A DNA stretch of 64,000 nt from Nonomuraea maritima. GTDB taxonomy: Bacteria; Actinomycetota; Actinomycetes; Streptosporangiales; Streptosporangiaceae. The notes below the pieces were generated by a model. That model worked only from the letters and a program-made list of their open reading frames with translations, was not told where the DNA came from and made no database searches. The stretch lies in contig NZ_FNFB01000011.1 of the NCBI RefSeq assembly GCF_900100395.1, positions 62,001-126,000 on the forward strand, read 5' to 3'. Positions 32,406 through 40,414 of the stretch are shown piece after piece; positions within the stretch are counted from its first letter, which is position 1; every line of letters starts with the position of its first letter. The position numbers were made by a program, and so were the translations under genes.

Positions 32406-33599
32406 TCACGCGTTGTCGGAGGTGAGGGCGCTGCCCTTCTTCCACTGGGAGAAGGACATCTGCCAGTAGCCCCAGCCGTTGTTCCATTCGAGTGCGCGGT
32501 TGGTGCCGGTGATTTCGACGACGTCGCCGCGCTGGACGTGGTCGTAGAACCATTTGGCCTGGTCGGGGCGGGAGTTGATGCAGCCGTGGCTGACGTTGCG
32601 GACGCCTTGGGAGGAGATGTTGTCCTTGGCGTGGACGTATTCGCCGGAGTTGGAGATGCGGACGGCGTGGTTGATCAGCTCGTCGTAGTAGCCGGGGTCG
32701 CCCTTCTTGCGGCCGGGCGAGATCATGCGGACGGGGTTGCCGCGTTCCATGGTGAGGTGGACGCCGGAGGTGGTGGTGTATTCGCGTGTGGTGCCCATGC
32801 CGGCGCTGATGCGCATGGTCTGTACGCGCTTGCCGTCCTTGTAGACGTACATCATGTGCTTGTTGACGTCGACCTTGCTGATCTGCTTGGCGCCGACGTC
32901 GAGGGTGGCGGTGTAGTCCTTGACGCCCCACAGGCCCTTGCCGGCTTTGACGCCGGTGATGTCGGCGTTGAAGGTGACCTTCTGGTGGGCGGGCCAGTAG
33001 GTCTCGGTGCGGTAGATGACGACCTTGTCGTTGATCCAGCGCCAGGCGCCCTTGACGGGCTTTTCCGCGTCGACCTTGAGTGCCCGTTCGACGGCGGCCT
33101 TGCTGGTGACGGGCTGGTTGAAGGTGACGATGATGGGCGCGCCGACGCCGACGGTCTCGCCCTTGCGGTTGGGGGTGACGTCGGCGACCTGCAGGGCGCG
33201 CTCGGGTGCGGCGGTGGTGAAGGAGGCGGTGACGTTGGTCGGGCCGGCCTTGGCCGCGACGGTGTAGTCGGTGGACGGCTTGAGCCCGCTCTTGGAGGTC
33301 CAGCGGGTGCGGTCGGCGTTGTAGGAGCCCTTGAGGTGCTGTCCGCCGGCTTCGACGGTGACCTCTTCGAGGGGGCCGCCGGCCGCGGTGACGACGACCT
33401 TCTTGTCCGGGCTGACTTTGGTGGCGCCTTCGGCGGGGGTGACCTTGATGGTGGGCGCCTCGGGGGTGGCGACGGTGGTGCCGTCCGGGCTGCCGGGCTG
33501 CTGCTGGCCAGAGCCGCTCGAGCAGGAGACCGTCAGCGTCGCCGCGGCGAGCAAGGCCAACGCGGAGGCGTATCTCTTGCGAGCGGGTGCAAAGTTCAA
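32406..33599 (-). CDS. L,D-transpeptidase lipoprotein
   Basis: A 397-residue exported cell-wall crosslinking enzyme. I choose the TTG start at 33599 because AAAGGA lies five bases upstream and it yields a clean signal peptide with lipobox TVSC (Cys26). Longer GTG/ATG starts up to 33689 are possible. Residues about 40-250 are two Ig-like domains as in LdtMt2. The YkuD catalytic domain follows, with SHGCIN as the cysteine signature. The enzyme makes 3-3 peptidoglycan crosslinks at the outer face of the membrane. Paired TGACAC direct repeats occur upstream (near 33685-33700). Confidence 0.92.
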   Translation of the reverse strand: MNFAPARKRYASALALLAAATLTVSCSSGSGQQQPGSPDGTTVATPEAPTIKVTPAEGATKVSPDKKVVVTAAGGPLEEVTVEAGGQHLKGSYNADRTRWTSKSGLKPSTDYTVAAKAGPTNVTASFTTAAPERALQVADVTPNRKGETVGVGAPIIVTFNQPVTSKAAVERALKVDAEKPVKGAWRWINDKVVIYRTETYWPAHQKVTFNADITGVKAGKGLWGVKDYTATLDVGAKQISKVDVNKHMMYVYKDGKRVQTMRISAGMGTTREYTTTSGVHLTMERGNPVRMISPGRKKGDPGYYDELINHAVRISNSGEYVHAKDNISSQGVRNVSHGCINSRPDQAKWFYDHVQRGDVVEITGTNRALEWNNGWGYWQMSFSQWKKGSALTSDNA

Positions 33600-33722
33600 G
33601 GCTGTCCTTTCCACGGTACCTAAAGGCACGACAAAGACCTTAATATTCCTCCTGGTAAGACGCCGAAGCATTTGACCGAGTTGTGTCACATTTGTGTCAC
33701 TTCGGCGGGAGTGGGATGCGGG

Positions 33723-35936
33723 TCAGCGCAGGTCGAGGCGGTGCGTCAGGCCGGTGTGCCGGCGGCCCGCCCCCCGGGTGCGTACGGCCTGGGCGAGCGC
33801 CCGCCGCGAGCCGACGATCACGACGAGTTTCTTGGCGCGCGTGATGGCGGTGTAGAGCAGGTTGCGTTGCAGCATCATCCAGGCGCTGGTGGCCAGCGGG
33901 ATGACGACCGCCGGGTACTCGCTGCCCTGGGAGCGGTGGATGGAGACGGCGTAGGCGTGCGCGAGCTCGTCGAGCTCGTCGAAGGCGTAGTCGACGTGCT
34001 CGTCCTCGTCGGTCAGCACGGTGAGCTTGTGCTCGTCGGGACGGATGTCGGTGACGATGCCGACCGTGCCGTTGAACACCCCGGCCGCGCCCTTGTCGTA
34101 GTTGTTGCGCAGCTGGGTGACCTTGTCGCCGACGCGGAAGACGCGGCCGCCGTAGCGGCGTTCCGGCATGCCCTCGCGGGCGGGGGTGAGCGCCTCCTGC
34201 AGGGCGGCGTTGAGCGCGCCGGCGCCGGCGGCGCCGCGGTGCATCGGGGCCAGTACCTGGACGTCGCGGCGGGCGTCGAGCCGGAAGCGGCGCGGGATGC
34301 GGCGGGCCACGACGTCCACGGTGAGGGCGGCGATCTCCTCGGGCTCCTCGCAGGGGAACAGGAAGAAGTCCTTCATGCCCTCCAGGGCGGGGTGGCGGCC
34401 GGTGTTGACGCGGTGGGCGTTGACGACGACGCCCGACTCGGCCGCCTGGCGGAAGACCTGGGTGAGGCGGACACGGGGGACGCCGTCGGCGGCCAGCAGA
34501 TCTTTGAGCACCTCGCCGGCGCCGACGGAGGGCAGCTGGTCGACGTCGCCGACGAACAGCAGATGGGTGCCGGGCGCGATGGCTTTGACGAGTTTGTTGG
34601 CCAGCAGCAGGTCGAGCATGGAGGCCTCGTCGACGACGACGAGGTCGGCGTCGAGCGGGTTGTCGCGGTCGAAGGTGGCCTCGCCGCCGGGACGCAGCTG
34701 CAGCAGGCGGTGGACGGTGGTGGCCTCGTGCCCGGTCAGCTCGGCCAGCCGTTTGGCGGCGCGGCCGGTGGGCGCGGCCAGGATGACCTTGGCGCGTTTG
34801 GCGCGGGCCAGCAGCACGATGGACCGCACGGTGAAGCTCTTGCCGCAACCGGGGCCGCCGGTCAGCACGGCGACCTTCTCCGTCAGCGCCAGGCGGACGG
34901 CCTGGCGCTGCTCGGCGGCGAGGTCGGCGCCGGTCTGGTCGTGCAGCCAGCTCTCGGCGCGCTCCCAGTCGACGTCGGCGAACGCCTTGAGCCGGTCGTG
35001 GCCCGTACGCAGCAGTGACAGCAGGCCGAAGGCCAGGGACGTCTCGGCGCGGTGGAAGGGCGGCAGGTAGACGGCGGGCACGACGTTGTCGCCGGCCGGG
35101 ACGGGCTCGCGCACGACGCCCTCGTCGGCGACGAGTTCCTCCAGGCAGGTCGTGACGAGGTCGGCGGGCACGTCGAGGATCTTGACGGCGTCGGCGACGA
35201 GGTTGGGCGCGGGCAGGTAGCAGTGGCCGTCGTCGGCGGCCTGCGACAGGGTGTAGCGCAGGCCGGCCTTGACGCGGTCGGGGCTGTCGTGCGGGATGCC
35301 GACGGCCTGGGCGATGGTGTCGGCGGTCTTGAAGCCGATCCCCCACACGTCGTCGGCGAGTTTGTAGGGCTGGTCGCGGACGACGGCGACGGAGTTCTCG
35401 CCGTACTGCTTGAAGATGCGCACCGCGATGGAGGTGGAGACGCCGACGCCCTGCAGGAAGATCATCACCTCTTTGATGACCTTCTGTTCCTCCCAGGCGG
35501 CGGCGATCATCTTCGTCCGTTTGGGGCCGAGTCCGGGCACCTCGACGAGGCGTTCAGGGTGCTGCTCGATGACGTCGAGGGTGTCGGTGCCGAAGTGGTC
35601 GACGATGCGCTCGGCCATCTTGGGGCCGATGCCCTTGATCAGCCCTGAGCCGAGGTAGCGGCGGATGCCCTGCACGGTCGCCGGCAGCACGGTGGTGTAG
35701 GACCACACCTCGAACTGGCGGCCGTAGCGGGGATGGGAGGTCCAGCGGCCGCGCAGCCGCAGCGACTCGCCGACCTGGGCGCCGAGCAGCGGCCCGACCA
35801 CGGTCAGCAGCTCGGAGCCGGAGCGTTCGGTGGCGACGCGGGCGATGGTGTAGCCGGTCTCCTCGTTGGCGTAGGTGATGCGTTCGAGGACGGCGTCGAG
35901 GGAGACACCGTGTGCATCGTCCGCGCCGGGCTTCAC
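33723..35936 (-). CDS. recD2: RecD2-like ATP-dependent DNA helicase
   Basis: A 737-residue SF1B helicase, the RecD2 length. The N-terminal OB-like domain and the helix-hairpin-helix segments (LIKGIGPKMAERI, VPGLGPKRTKMI) precede the motor. Walker A is GGPGCGKSFTV, Walker B/motif II is VVDEASM, and the C-terminal UvrD-like domain ends with SIHRSQGSEYP and YTAITRAKK. It is a 5'-3' helicase that works without RecBC in repair. The start is GTG 35936, with GAAGGGG upstream. Confidence 0.93.
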   Translation of the reverse strand: MKPGADDAHGVSLDAVLERITYANEETGYTIARVATERSGSELLTVVGPLLGAQVGESLRLRGRWTSHPRYGRQFEVWSYTTVLPATVQGIRRYLGSGLIKGIGPKMAERIVDHFGTDTLDVIEQHPERLVEVPGLGPKRTKMIAAAWEEQKVIKEVMIFLQGVGVSTSIAVRIFKQYGENSVAVVRDQPYKLADDVWGIGFKTADTIAQAVGIPHDSPDRVKAGLRYTLSQAADDGHCYLPAPNLVADAVKILDVPADLVTTCLEELVADEGVVREPVPAGDNVVPAVYLPPFHRAETSLAFGLLSLLRTGHDRLKAFADVDWERAESWLHDQTGADLAAEQRQAVRLALTEKVAVLTGGPGCGKSFTVRSIVLLARAKRAKVILAAPTGRAAKRLAELTGHEATTVHRLLQLRPGGEATFDRDNPLDADLVVVDEASMLDLLLANKLVKAIAPGTHLLFVGDVDQLPSVGAGEVLKDLLAADGVPRVRLTQVFRQAAESGVVVNAHRVNTGRHPALEGMKDFFLFPCEEPEEIAALTVDVVARRIPRRFRLDARRDVQVLAPMHRGAAGAGALNAALQEALTPAREGMPERRYGGRVFRVGDKVTQLRNNYDKGAAGVFNGTVGIVTDIRPDEHKLTVLTDEDEHVDYAFDELDELAHAYAVSIHRSQGSEYPAVVIPLATSAWMMLQRNLLYTAITRAKKLVVIVGSRRALAQAVRTRGAGRRHTGLTHRLDLR

Positions 35937-36129
35937 GCCAACCCCTTCTCCGCCGGTCTTTTCGTGGCAAGGGTAGACCAGGCGGGCCGCGGCACGGAGA
36001 GGTGATCGGGTCGGCCGGTGTTCGTGCAGGTGGCGGCCCGCGGTGCGGCGTGCGGGTTAGGGCGGTGCGAACCAGGAAAGGCGGAGGGCGCCGCGGAGGT
36101 TCGCGGCTGACCGTTTCGGAGGGAGAGCC

Positions 36130-36324
36130 ATGCTGGGGACGACCGGCCGCAGGCGGACGCTGGCGACGGCCGCCATGGTGGCGATGATCGGGCTGACGGG
36201 GGCGTGCGGCGACGACGACGGTGCTCGCGACAATCCCGCCCCGGCCAACACGCAGGTCCCGGGCGACAACGACCGCGACGACAACAACGACCGCGACGAC
36301 AACGATCGGGATGACAACGACTGA
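36130..36324 (+). CDS. Small lipoprotein with a repetitive acidic tail
   Basis: A 64-residue protein with GGAGGGAG ideally placed before ATG 36130. A signal peptide ends in the lipobox LTGAC (Cys26). The mature part is almost entirely Asp, Asn and Arg; the tail repeats the unit NDRDD about three times. It should be a membrane-anchored, highly acidic, disordered surface peptide. No family is recognised. A perfect 13-bp hairpin terminator follows 18 bases after the stop codon, so it is a free-standing transcription unit. Confidence 0.7.
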   Translation: MLGTTGRRRTLATAAMVAMIGLTGACGDDDGARDNPAPANTQVPGDNDRDDNNDRDDNDRDDND

Positions 36325-36341
36325 TCAGGTGGTACGGCGAA

Positions 36342-36372
36342 CAAGAGGTCCCGGCTCGTCCGGGACCTCTTG
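36342..36372. terminator. Perfect 13-bp stem terminator
   Basis: CAAGAGGTCCCGG (36342-36354), a 5-nt loop, then CCGGGACCTCTTG (36360-36372). It directly follows the small lipoprotein gene; a short TT run follows, but there is no long U-tract. Confidence 0.75.
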
Positions 36373-36428
36373 GTTCGCACGCAGCCGGACGGCGCGGGCG
36401 AGGTGGAGCCGGCCGGGTCGGTGTCGAT

Positions 36429-36460
36429 GGCGTTGCTGGTCGTGGGCGTTGCTGGTCGTG
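36429..36460. repeat. 16-bp perfect tandem duplication
   Basis: GGCGTTGCTGGTCGTG is present twice head to tail (36429-36444, 36445-36460). It sits immediately upstream of the sigma factor relic and, being 16 bp, shifts any frame across it. Confidence 0.8.
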
Positions 36461-36461
36461 A

Positions 36462-36617
36462 TGGCGGGCGGTCGAGGTCGACGGCGGTCCCGGCGTGGTG
36501 GTCACCACCCCGGAAGGGGTGGACTCGGTGGCCTGCCTGAATCTGGTCGACGGCAGGATCAGCACGATCCGGCTGGTCCGCAACCCGGACAAGCTCACCA
36601 GCATCGCCCGCACCTGA
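36462..36617 (+). pseudogene. C-terminal relic of a SnoaL-tailed ECF sigma factor
   Basis: In one frame (stop at 36615-36617) the sequence reads VEVDGGPGVVVTT, later LVDGRISTIRLVRNPDKL and TSIART. NPDKL preceded by DGRI is the conserved C-terminal signature of ECF41/SigJ-type sigma factors with SnoaL tails, as in the intact gene at 11069-11950. Upstream the frame meets a stop at 36459-36461 and the tandem duplication. Only about 50 codons of the gene's 3' end remain. Confidence 0.6.
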
Positions 36618-36784
36618 CCCCACAGCGGCCAGATGCGATGCCGGCTCCCGCCGCCTGCCGAGTGCCCACCGTCGCGTCCGGGTTGCAGGCGGGCGGCGCG
36701 AGAGCGGGTTCCCGGCTTCTTGCCCTGTGGCGGCCACCGTTGACTCCGGAGAGTTTGTCCCGTCGGTCAGCTCCGTACGTGCAG

Positions 36785-36820
36785 GGCCTTCGGGGAGGAT
36801 CGGACCGGATTTTGGCGCTA
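36785..36820 (+). repeat. Left terminal inverted repeat of the Tn3-like element
   Basis: 36 bp running from GGCCTTCGGGG to TTTTGGCGCTA. It matches the reverse complement of 40375-40410 except at 36790 and 36804. Confidence 0.85.
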
Positions 36821-36999
36821 CTGCTCGGCGTGTCCGGCTCGATGTGGCCAGAAGGGGTGACCACCCTGGCCGGGAGGTGGACAGCCGCCTGCGCACCGCT
36901 CAAATGCGCGAAGCGTCCAGCCCATTACCCCGGCATCGGCAAGCCCTGGACTCCACCGTGACCAGGTACGGGCCGCCGCTGCGCCCGTTGCTTGTGCGT

Positions 37000-37818
37000 C
37001 TATTTCGCTCTTGATGCCCTCTCAGATGGTCGACTGCGAGCCTGCCCTGGCCCGTCCTGTTCTTCCCGCCCCTCTCGGTGCGCCGACATCGGAGACTCGG
37101 CCGTTGACGGGAGGGCCGCGGCGATACAGTCGAGGATGCGCTGGAGTCCGTGCCGGAACTGGTCGTCGCGACTCAGGTGGAGCCGGTGTGCCTCCATCAC
37201 GATCTTGCTGAAGATCGGGTACTCCCCGCTCTCCAGCAGCTGCTCGACGTGCGGGCCGTTCCGCACCATCCACTCCGACTCGCTGAGCCCGCTGCGGCGG
37301 ACCTCCTCGGCCCAGCCGATTTCCTCGCGGACGGCGCCCTCGACGTAGCCATTCAGCATGGCCATGAGGGCGAGGTTCTCGTCAATGGAGACGTGGGCGT
37401 CGAGGGCACCCATCACCCGTTCGATCACGAGCAGCTGATTGGGGCCGAAGCTGGGGAGTGACCGCTGCACGGTGGCGATCCACGGGTGCCGCAGCCACAT
37501 CGCCCGCAGCCCGCCGGCGTAGCGCGTCAGATCCGCGCGCCAGTCGCCCGAGGGCATGCCCTCGACGTCGATCTCGCCCTGCAGCCGGTCGGCCATGAGC
37601 TCGATCAGGTTGTCACGGCTCGGGACGTAGCGGTAGAGCGACATCGCGCCCGCGCCGATCTCAGCGGCGATGCGCCGCATGGTGGCCGCCTCCAGCCCCT
37701 CGGCGTCAGCGATCCGGATCGCCGCCTCGGTGATCTGCTCGCGGCTGTAGGTGGGCTTCGGCCCGTAGGCCGGGCGCTCGGGTCGCATCCAGATGTTCAC
37801 GTACTCGGCGTCTGCCAT
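37000..37818 (-). CDS. TetR-family repressor of the efflux pump
   Basis: A 272-residue TetR regulator with the TetR_C (tetracycline-repressor-like) C-terminal domain. ATG 37818 is preceded by AGGAGG. The HTH is at about 25-70 (TMRRIAAEIGAGAMSLYRYV). The last about 35 residues are a charged extension (AHREGREEQ) not typical of the family. It is divergent from the ABC transporter operon; two GTAC-N3-GTAC sites lie in between. It likely releases the pump genes on binding the exported drug. Confidence 0.93.
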   Translation of the reverse strand: MADAEYVNIWMRPERPAYGPKPTYSREQITEAAIRIADAEGLEAATMRRIAAEIGAGAMSLYRYVPSRDNLIELMADRLQGEIDVEGMPSGDWRADLTRYAGGLRAMWLRHPWIATVQRSLPSFGPNQLLVIERVMGALDAHVSIDENLALMAMLNGYVEGAVREEIGWAEEVRRSGLSESEWMVRNGPHVEQLLESGEYPIFSKIVMEAHRLHLSRDDQFRHGLQRILDCIAAALPSTAESPMSAHREGREEQDGPGQARSRPSERASRAK

Positions 37819-37835
37819 CGTCCACCTCCTAGGTT

Positions 37836-37850
37836 GCGTACATCGTACCC
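37836..37850. promoter_or_regulatory. Operator site 1 (GCGTAC-N3-GTACCC)
   Basis: GCGTACATCGTACCC, 17 bases upstream of the TetR start codon. The core GTAC-ATC-GTAC recurs in site 2 at 37877, 41 bp away, on the other side of the divergent promoters. Confidence 0.55.
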
Positions 37851-37876
37851 GGTCTCTTAGCCTGGCCGCCATGACC

Positions 37877-37891
37877 GCGTACGACGTACCC
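37877..37891. promoter_or_regulatory. Operator site 2 (GCGTAC-N3-GTACCC)
   Basis: GCGTACGACGTACCC, ending 12 bases before the ABC ATPase start, so it overlaps the expected transcript start or leader. The outer six bases on each side match site 1 exactly. Confidence 0.55.
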
Positions 37892-37903
37892 AGTGGAGGG
37901 ATC

Positions 37904-38848
37904 ATGGCGGATCCGATCGTGGTCGCCGAGGGGCTGCACAAGTCCTTCGGCGACACCCAAGCGCTGCGGGGGCTGGACCTGAGCGTTCCGAGAGGAACGG
38001 TCTGTGGCGTGCTGGGGCCCAATGGCGCCGGCAAGACGACCGCGGTACGCATCCTGGCGACCCTGTCCGATCCCGACGCCGGGCACGCGCGCATCGCCGG
38101 GTACGACGTCGTCCGCGACGCCGGCCAGGTGCGCGCCAGCATCGGCCTCGCAGGCCAGTACGCCGCCGTGGACGAGAAGCTCACCGGCCGCGGCAACCTG
38201 CGCATGTTCGGCCGGCTCTACCACCTGCCGCGAAGTCAGGCGCACCGGCGGGCCGATGAGCTGCTGGAGCGCTTCGGCCTGATGGACGCCGCCGACCGGC
38301 CGGTTGGCGGCTACTCCGGCGGCATGCGGCGCCGCCTCGACCTGATCACCTGCCTCATCCTGCGCCCCGAGGTGCTCTTCCTGGACGAGCCGACCACCGG
38401 CCTGGACCCGCGCAGCCGCGGCGAGATATGGGACAGTATCCGCGAACTGGTGGCCGACGGCACCACCGTGCTGCTCACCACGCAGTACCTGGACGAGGCC
38501 GACCAGCTGGCCGACGACATCGCCGTCATCGACCACGGGAAAGTGATCGCCACCGGCGCTCCGGACGAGCTGAAGGCCACGATCGGGGACCGCCTCGACG
38601 TCGTCCTCGAAGACCCCGCCGCACTTGCGACGGCGGCAGCCGTACTCAACACCCTGGCCGGCACCGAACCCACGACGACCGACGCCGACCGGCTCAGCGT
38701 CGCCCTGCCCGCCACCGGCCTCCGGCTCGCCGGCATCGTCCGCGAGCTCGACCGCGCCGGGGTCGCCGCCGCCGACGTGAGCCTGCGCCGCCCCACCCTC
38801 GACGAGGTGTTCCTGCGCCTCACCGACCGCAAGGAGTCCGTCCGATGA
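37904..38848 (+). CDS. ABC transporter ATP-binding protein (DrrA family)
   Basis: A 314-residue ATPase. Walker A is GPNGAGKTT, the signature is YSGGMRRRLD, and Walker B is VLFLDEPTTGLD. The C-terminal DUF4162-like extension is typical of DrrA daunorubicin-resistance pumps. ATG 37904 follows GGAGGG; an upstream in-frame ATG at 37871 would place operator 2 inside the gene and is less likely. It overlaps the permease gene by four bases. It is cargo of the Tn3-like element. Confidence 0.95.
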   Translation: MADPIVVAEGLHKSFGDTQALRGLDLSVPRGTVCGVLGPNGAGKTTAVRILATLSDPDAGHARIAGYDVVRDAGQVRASIGLAGQYAAVDEKLTGRGNLRMFGRLYHLPRSQAHRRADELLERFGLMDAADRPVGGYSGGMRRRLDLITCLILRPEVLFLDEPTTGLDPRSRGEIWDSIRELVADGTTVLLTTQYLDEADQLADDIAVIDHGKVIATGAPDELKATIGDRLDVVLEDPAALATAAAVLNTLAGTEPTTTDADRLSVALPATGLRLAGIVRELDRAGVAAADVSLRRPTLDEVFLRLTDRKESVR

Positions 38849-39663
38849 CCGCTCTCACCTCACCACTGGGCCGCCTGCGCTGGACGTTCGCCGACGGGCT
38901 GACCCTGGTCGGCCGCGAGCTGGGACGGCTACGGCAAGAACCTGGACAGATTGTCGCCGCGCTGATCTTCCCGGCCGTCATGGTGGTGCTGTTCGGCTAC
39001 GTCTTCGGCAGCGCCATCCAGGTGCCGGACGGCGGCGACTACCGCGAGTACCTCATGCCCGGCCTGTTCGCGATGGTGACCTTCTCCGCGTGGTTGGGGG
39101 TCATGACGCGGGTGGCCGCCGACGCCTCCCGCGGTGTGATGGACCGGTTTCGCTCCATGCCGATGGCGCGCTTGGCGGTGCCGTTCGGGCAGACCGGCGC
39201 CGACCTGCTGACCGGCCTGCTGATGCTGGCCATCATGGTGGGCGCGGGCCTGCTGGTGGGCTGGCAGCCGCACCGCGCCCTGATCCCCACGGCCCAGGCG
39301 TTCCTGCTGATGATCGTGCTGCGGTACGCGCTGAGCTGGGTGGGCGTCTATGTGGGCCTGGCGGTGAAGAACGAGCAGGTCGCCGACGCGATGGTGCCGC
39401 TGGGCCTGCCGTTCACGATGCTGTCGAACGCGTTCGTCCCGACCGACGGCATGCCGGGCTGGCTGCGCTTCCTGGCCGACTGGAACCCGGTGAGCGCGCT
39501 CACCGCCGCCTCACGGGAGCTGTTCGGCAACCCTGGCGCCCCGTCCGGAAACGTGGCCTGGCCACTCGCGCATCCGGTGACCACCGTCCTGCTCTGGTCG
39601 GCCGCACTGCTGGCGATCTTCATCCCGCTGTCGCTCCGCGCCTACATGCGCAGAGGACGCTGA
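38845..39663 (+). CDS. ABC-2 type permease (DrrB family)
   Basis: A 272-residue membrane protein with six predicted helices of the ABC-2 family, including ALIFPAVMVVLFGYVFGSAI and the conserved loop SNAFVPTDGMPGWLRFLADWNP before the last helices. ATG 38845 overlaps the ATPase stop (ATGA). With the ATPase it forms a drug or lipid exporter under the divergent TetR. Confidence 0.93.
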   Translation: MTALTSPLGRLRWTFADGLTLVGRELGRLRQEPGQIVAALIFPAVMVVLFGYVFGSAIQVPDGGDYREYLMPGLFAMVTFSAWLGVMTRVAADASRGVMDRFRSMPMARLAVPFGQTGADLLTGLLMLAIMVGAGLLVGWQPHRALIPTAQAFLLMIVLRYALSWVGVYVGLAVKNEQVADAMVPLGLPFTMLSNAFVPTDGMPGWLRFLADWNPVSALTAASRELFGNPGAPSGNVAWPLAHPVTTVLLWSAALLAIFIPLSLRAYMRRGR

Positions 39664-39726
39664 ACGCTCCAGGCATCTGCGAACCGCGTGTTCTCCTCCG
39701 AATAGTTCTCCTCCGAAAGGCATCAA

Positions 39727-40030
39727 ATGGAGCAAAACGTCCACGAAGACGTCACCACCACCGCTACCTCTCCTGCGCGACCGCTGGTCATCGGTGGCTT
39801 GATCGCCGCGGTGGGTCAGTTCACCGGGATCAGCCTGGTTATCGGCGGCATGCCGATCTCGGTGTTCGGGTTTGCCGTGCTGACCGTTGTCTTCTCCGTG
39901 GTGGGGCTGGTGCTGGCTCGCAACGGTACGCCGTCCGTGCACGGTATTCGTCCGTACCACGGTTGTGCTCACCGTGTTGTCGCTGGTACCGGATGTGCTC
40001 ATGGACGCGTCCGCAGCCACGAGTCGGTAG
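39727..40030 (+). pseudogene. Frameshifted and truncated DUF6069-like membrane protein
   Basis: ATG 39727 (GAAAGG upstream) opens a frame with two hydrophobic segments (PLVIGGLIAAVGQFTGISLV; VFGFAVLTVVFSVVGLVLA). Near 39941-39944 a one-base shift moves the homologous continuation to another frame (VFVRTTVVLTVLSLVPDVLM), which ends at a stop at 40028-40030. The usual final transmembrane helix is missing because the sequence runs into the transposase relic. DUF6069 proteins often sit beside TetR and drug pumps. Confidence 0.6.
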
Positions 40031-40302
40031 CGCTGGCGCAACTGGCCCCGGTTGCCGAAGGCGATCTTCCGCGCCAGGCGGTGGCGGGCCTCCTGCACGT
40101 TCAGCTGGGTGCCGATCATCCGTCGGTAGCCTTCGTCGGCAATGAACTGCAGCAGATGCAGCACTGGACGGCGCTTGCCCGCGAGTGCTTCCAGCGCCTT
40201 GGCATCCAGCCGCAAGAACTGCTCGAGTTCGGCCGCCGACACCTCGGGCCGGAATCGGCGATAGCGGGCTACTTCCCCATCTGAGAGGAAATCCACAGGC
40301 AT
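40027..40302 (-). pseudogene. tnpA: Tn3-family transposase, internally deleted
   Basis: From ATG 40302 the minus frame begins MPVDFLSDGEVARYRRF, the N-terminal DUF4158 domain of Tn3 transposases (through LDAKALEALAGKRRP). It then jumps directly to DEGYRRMIGTQLNVQEARHR and GNRGQLRQRYR, which belong near the C-terminus of Tn3 transposases. About 800 catalytic residues are missing. Its start lies 73 bases inside the right inverted repeat. The remaining frame reads on into antisense of DUF6069 and is meaningless. Confidence 0.65.
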
Positions 40303-40374
40303 GAGCAGGCACGCTAGGGCGCTCAACCAGGGCAAACAGCCGTCGTCACTAAATCGTCGTCAAGATCGTCTCTC

Positions 40375-40410
40375 TAGCGCCAAAATCCGGGCCGATCCTC
40401 CCCGGAGGCC
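40375..40410 (-). repeat. Right terminal inverted repeat of the Tn3-like element
   Basis: 36 bp, the reverse complement of the left repeat with two mismatches. It ends five bases before the stop codon of the neighbouring minus-strand gene. Confidence 0.85.
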
Positions 40411-40414
40411 TGCA

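Larger units (their letters stand above)
36785..40410. mobile_element. Tn3-like transposon carrying a TetR-ABC efflux cassette
   Basis: The 3.6-kb segment is bounded by 36-bp inverted repeats (34/36 identical). Their outer part contains GGGG and their inner end reads GGCGCTA, close to the GCTAAG-type inner end of Tn3 family repeats. The flanks read TGCAG (36780-36784) and TGCAT (40411-40415), a near-perfect 5-bp target duplication as expected for Tn3. Inside are a TetR regulator, an ABC ATPase and permease, a broken DUF6069 gene and, at the right end, a collapsed Tn3 transposase frame. It is now non-autonomous, since no intact transposase or resolvase remains. Confidence 0.75.
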
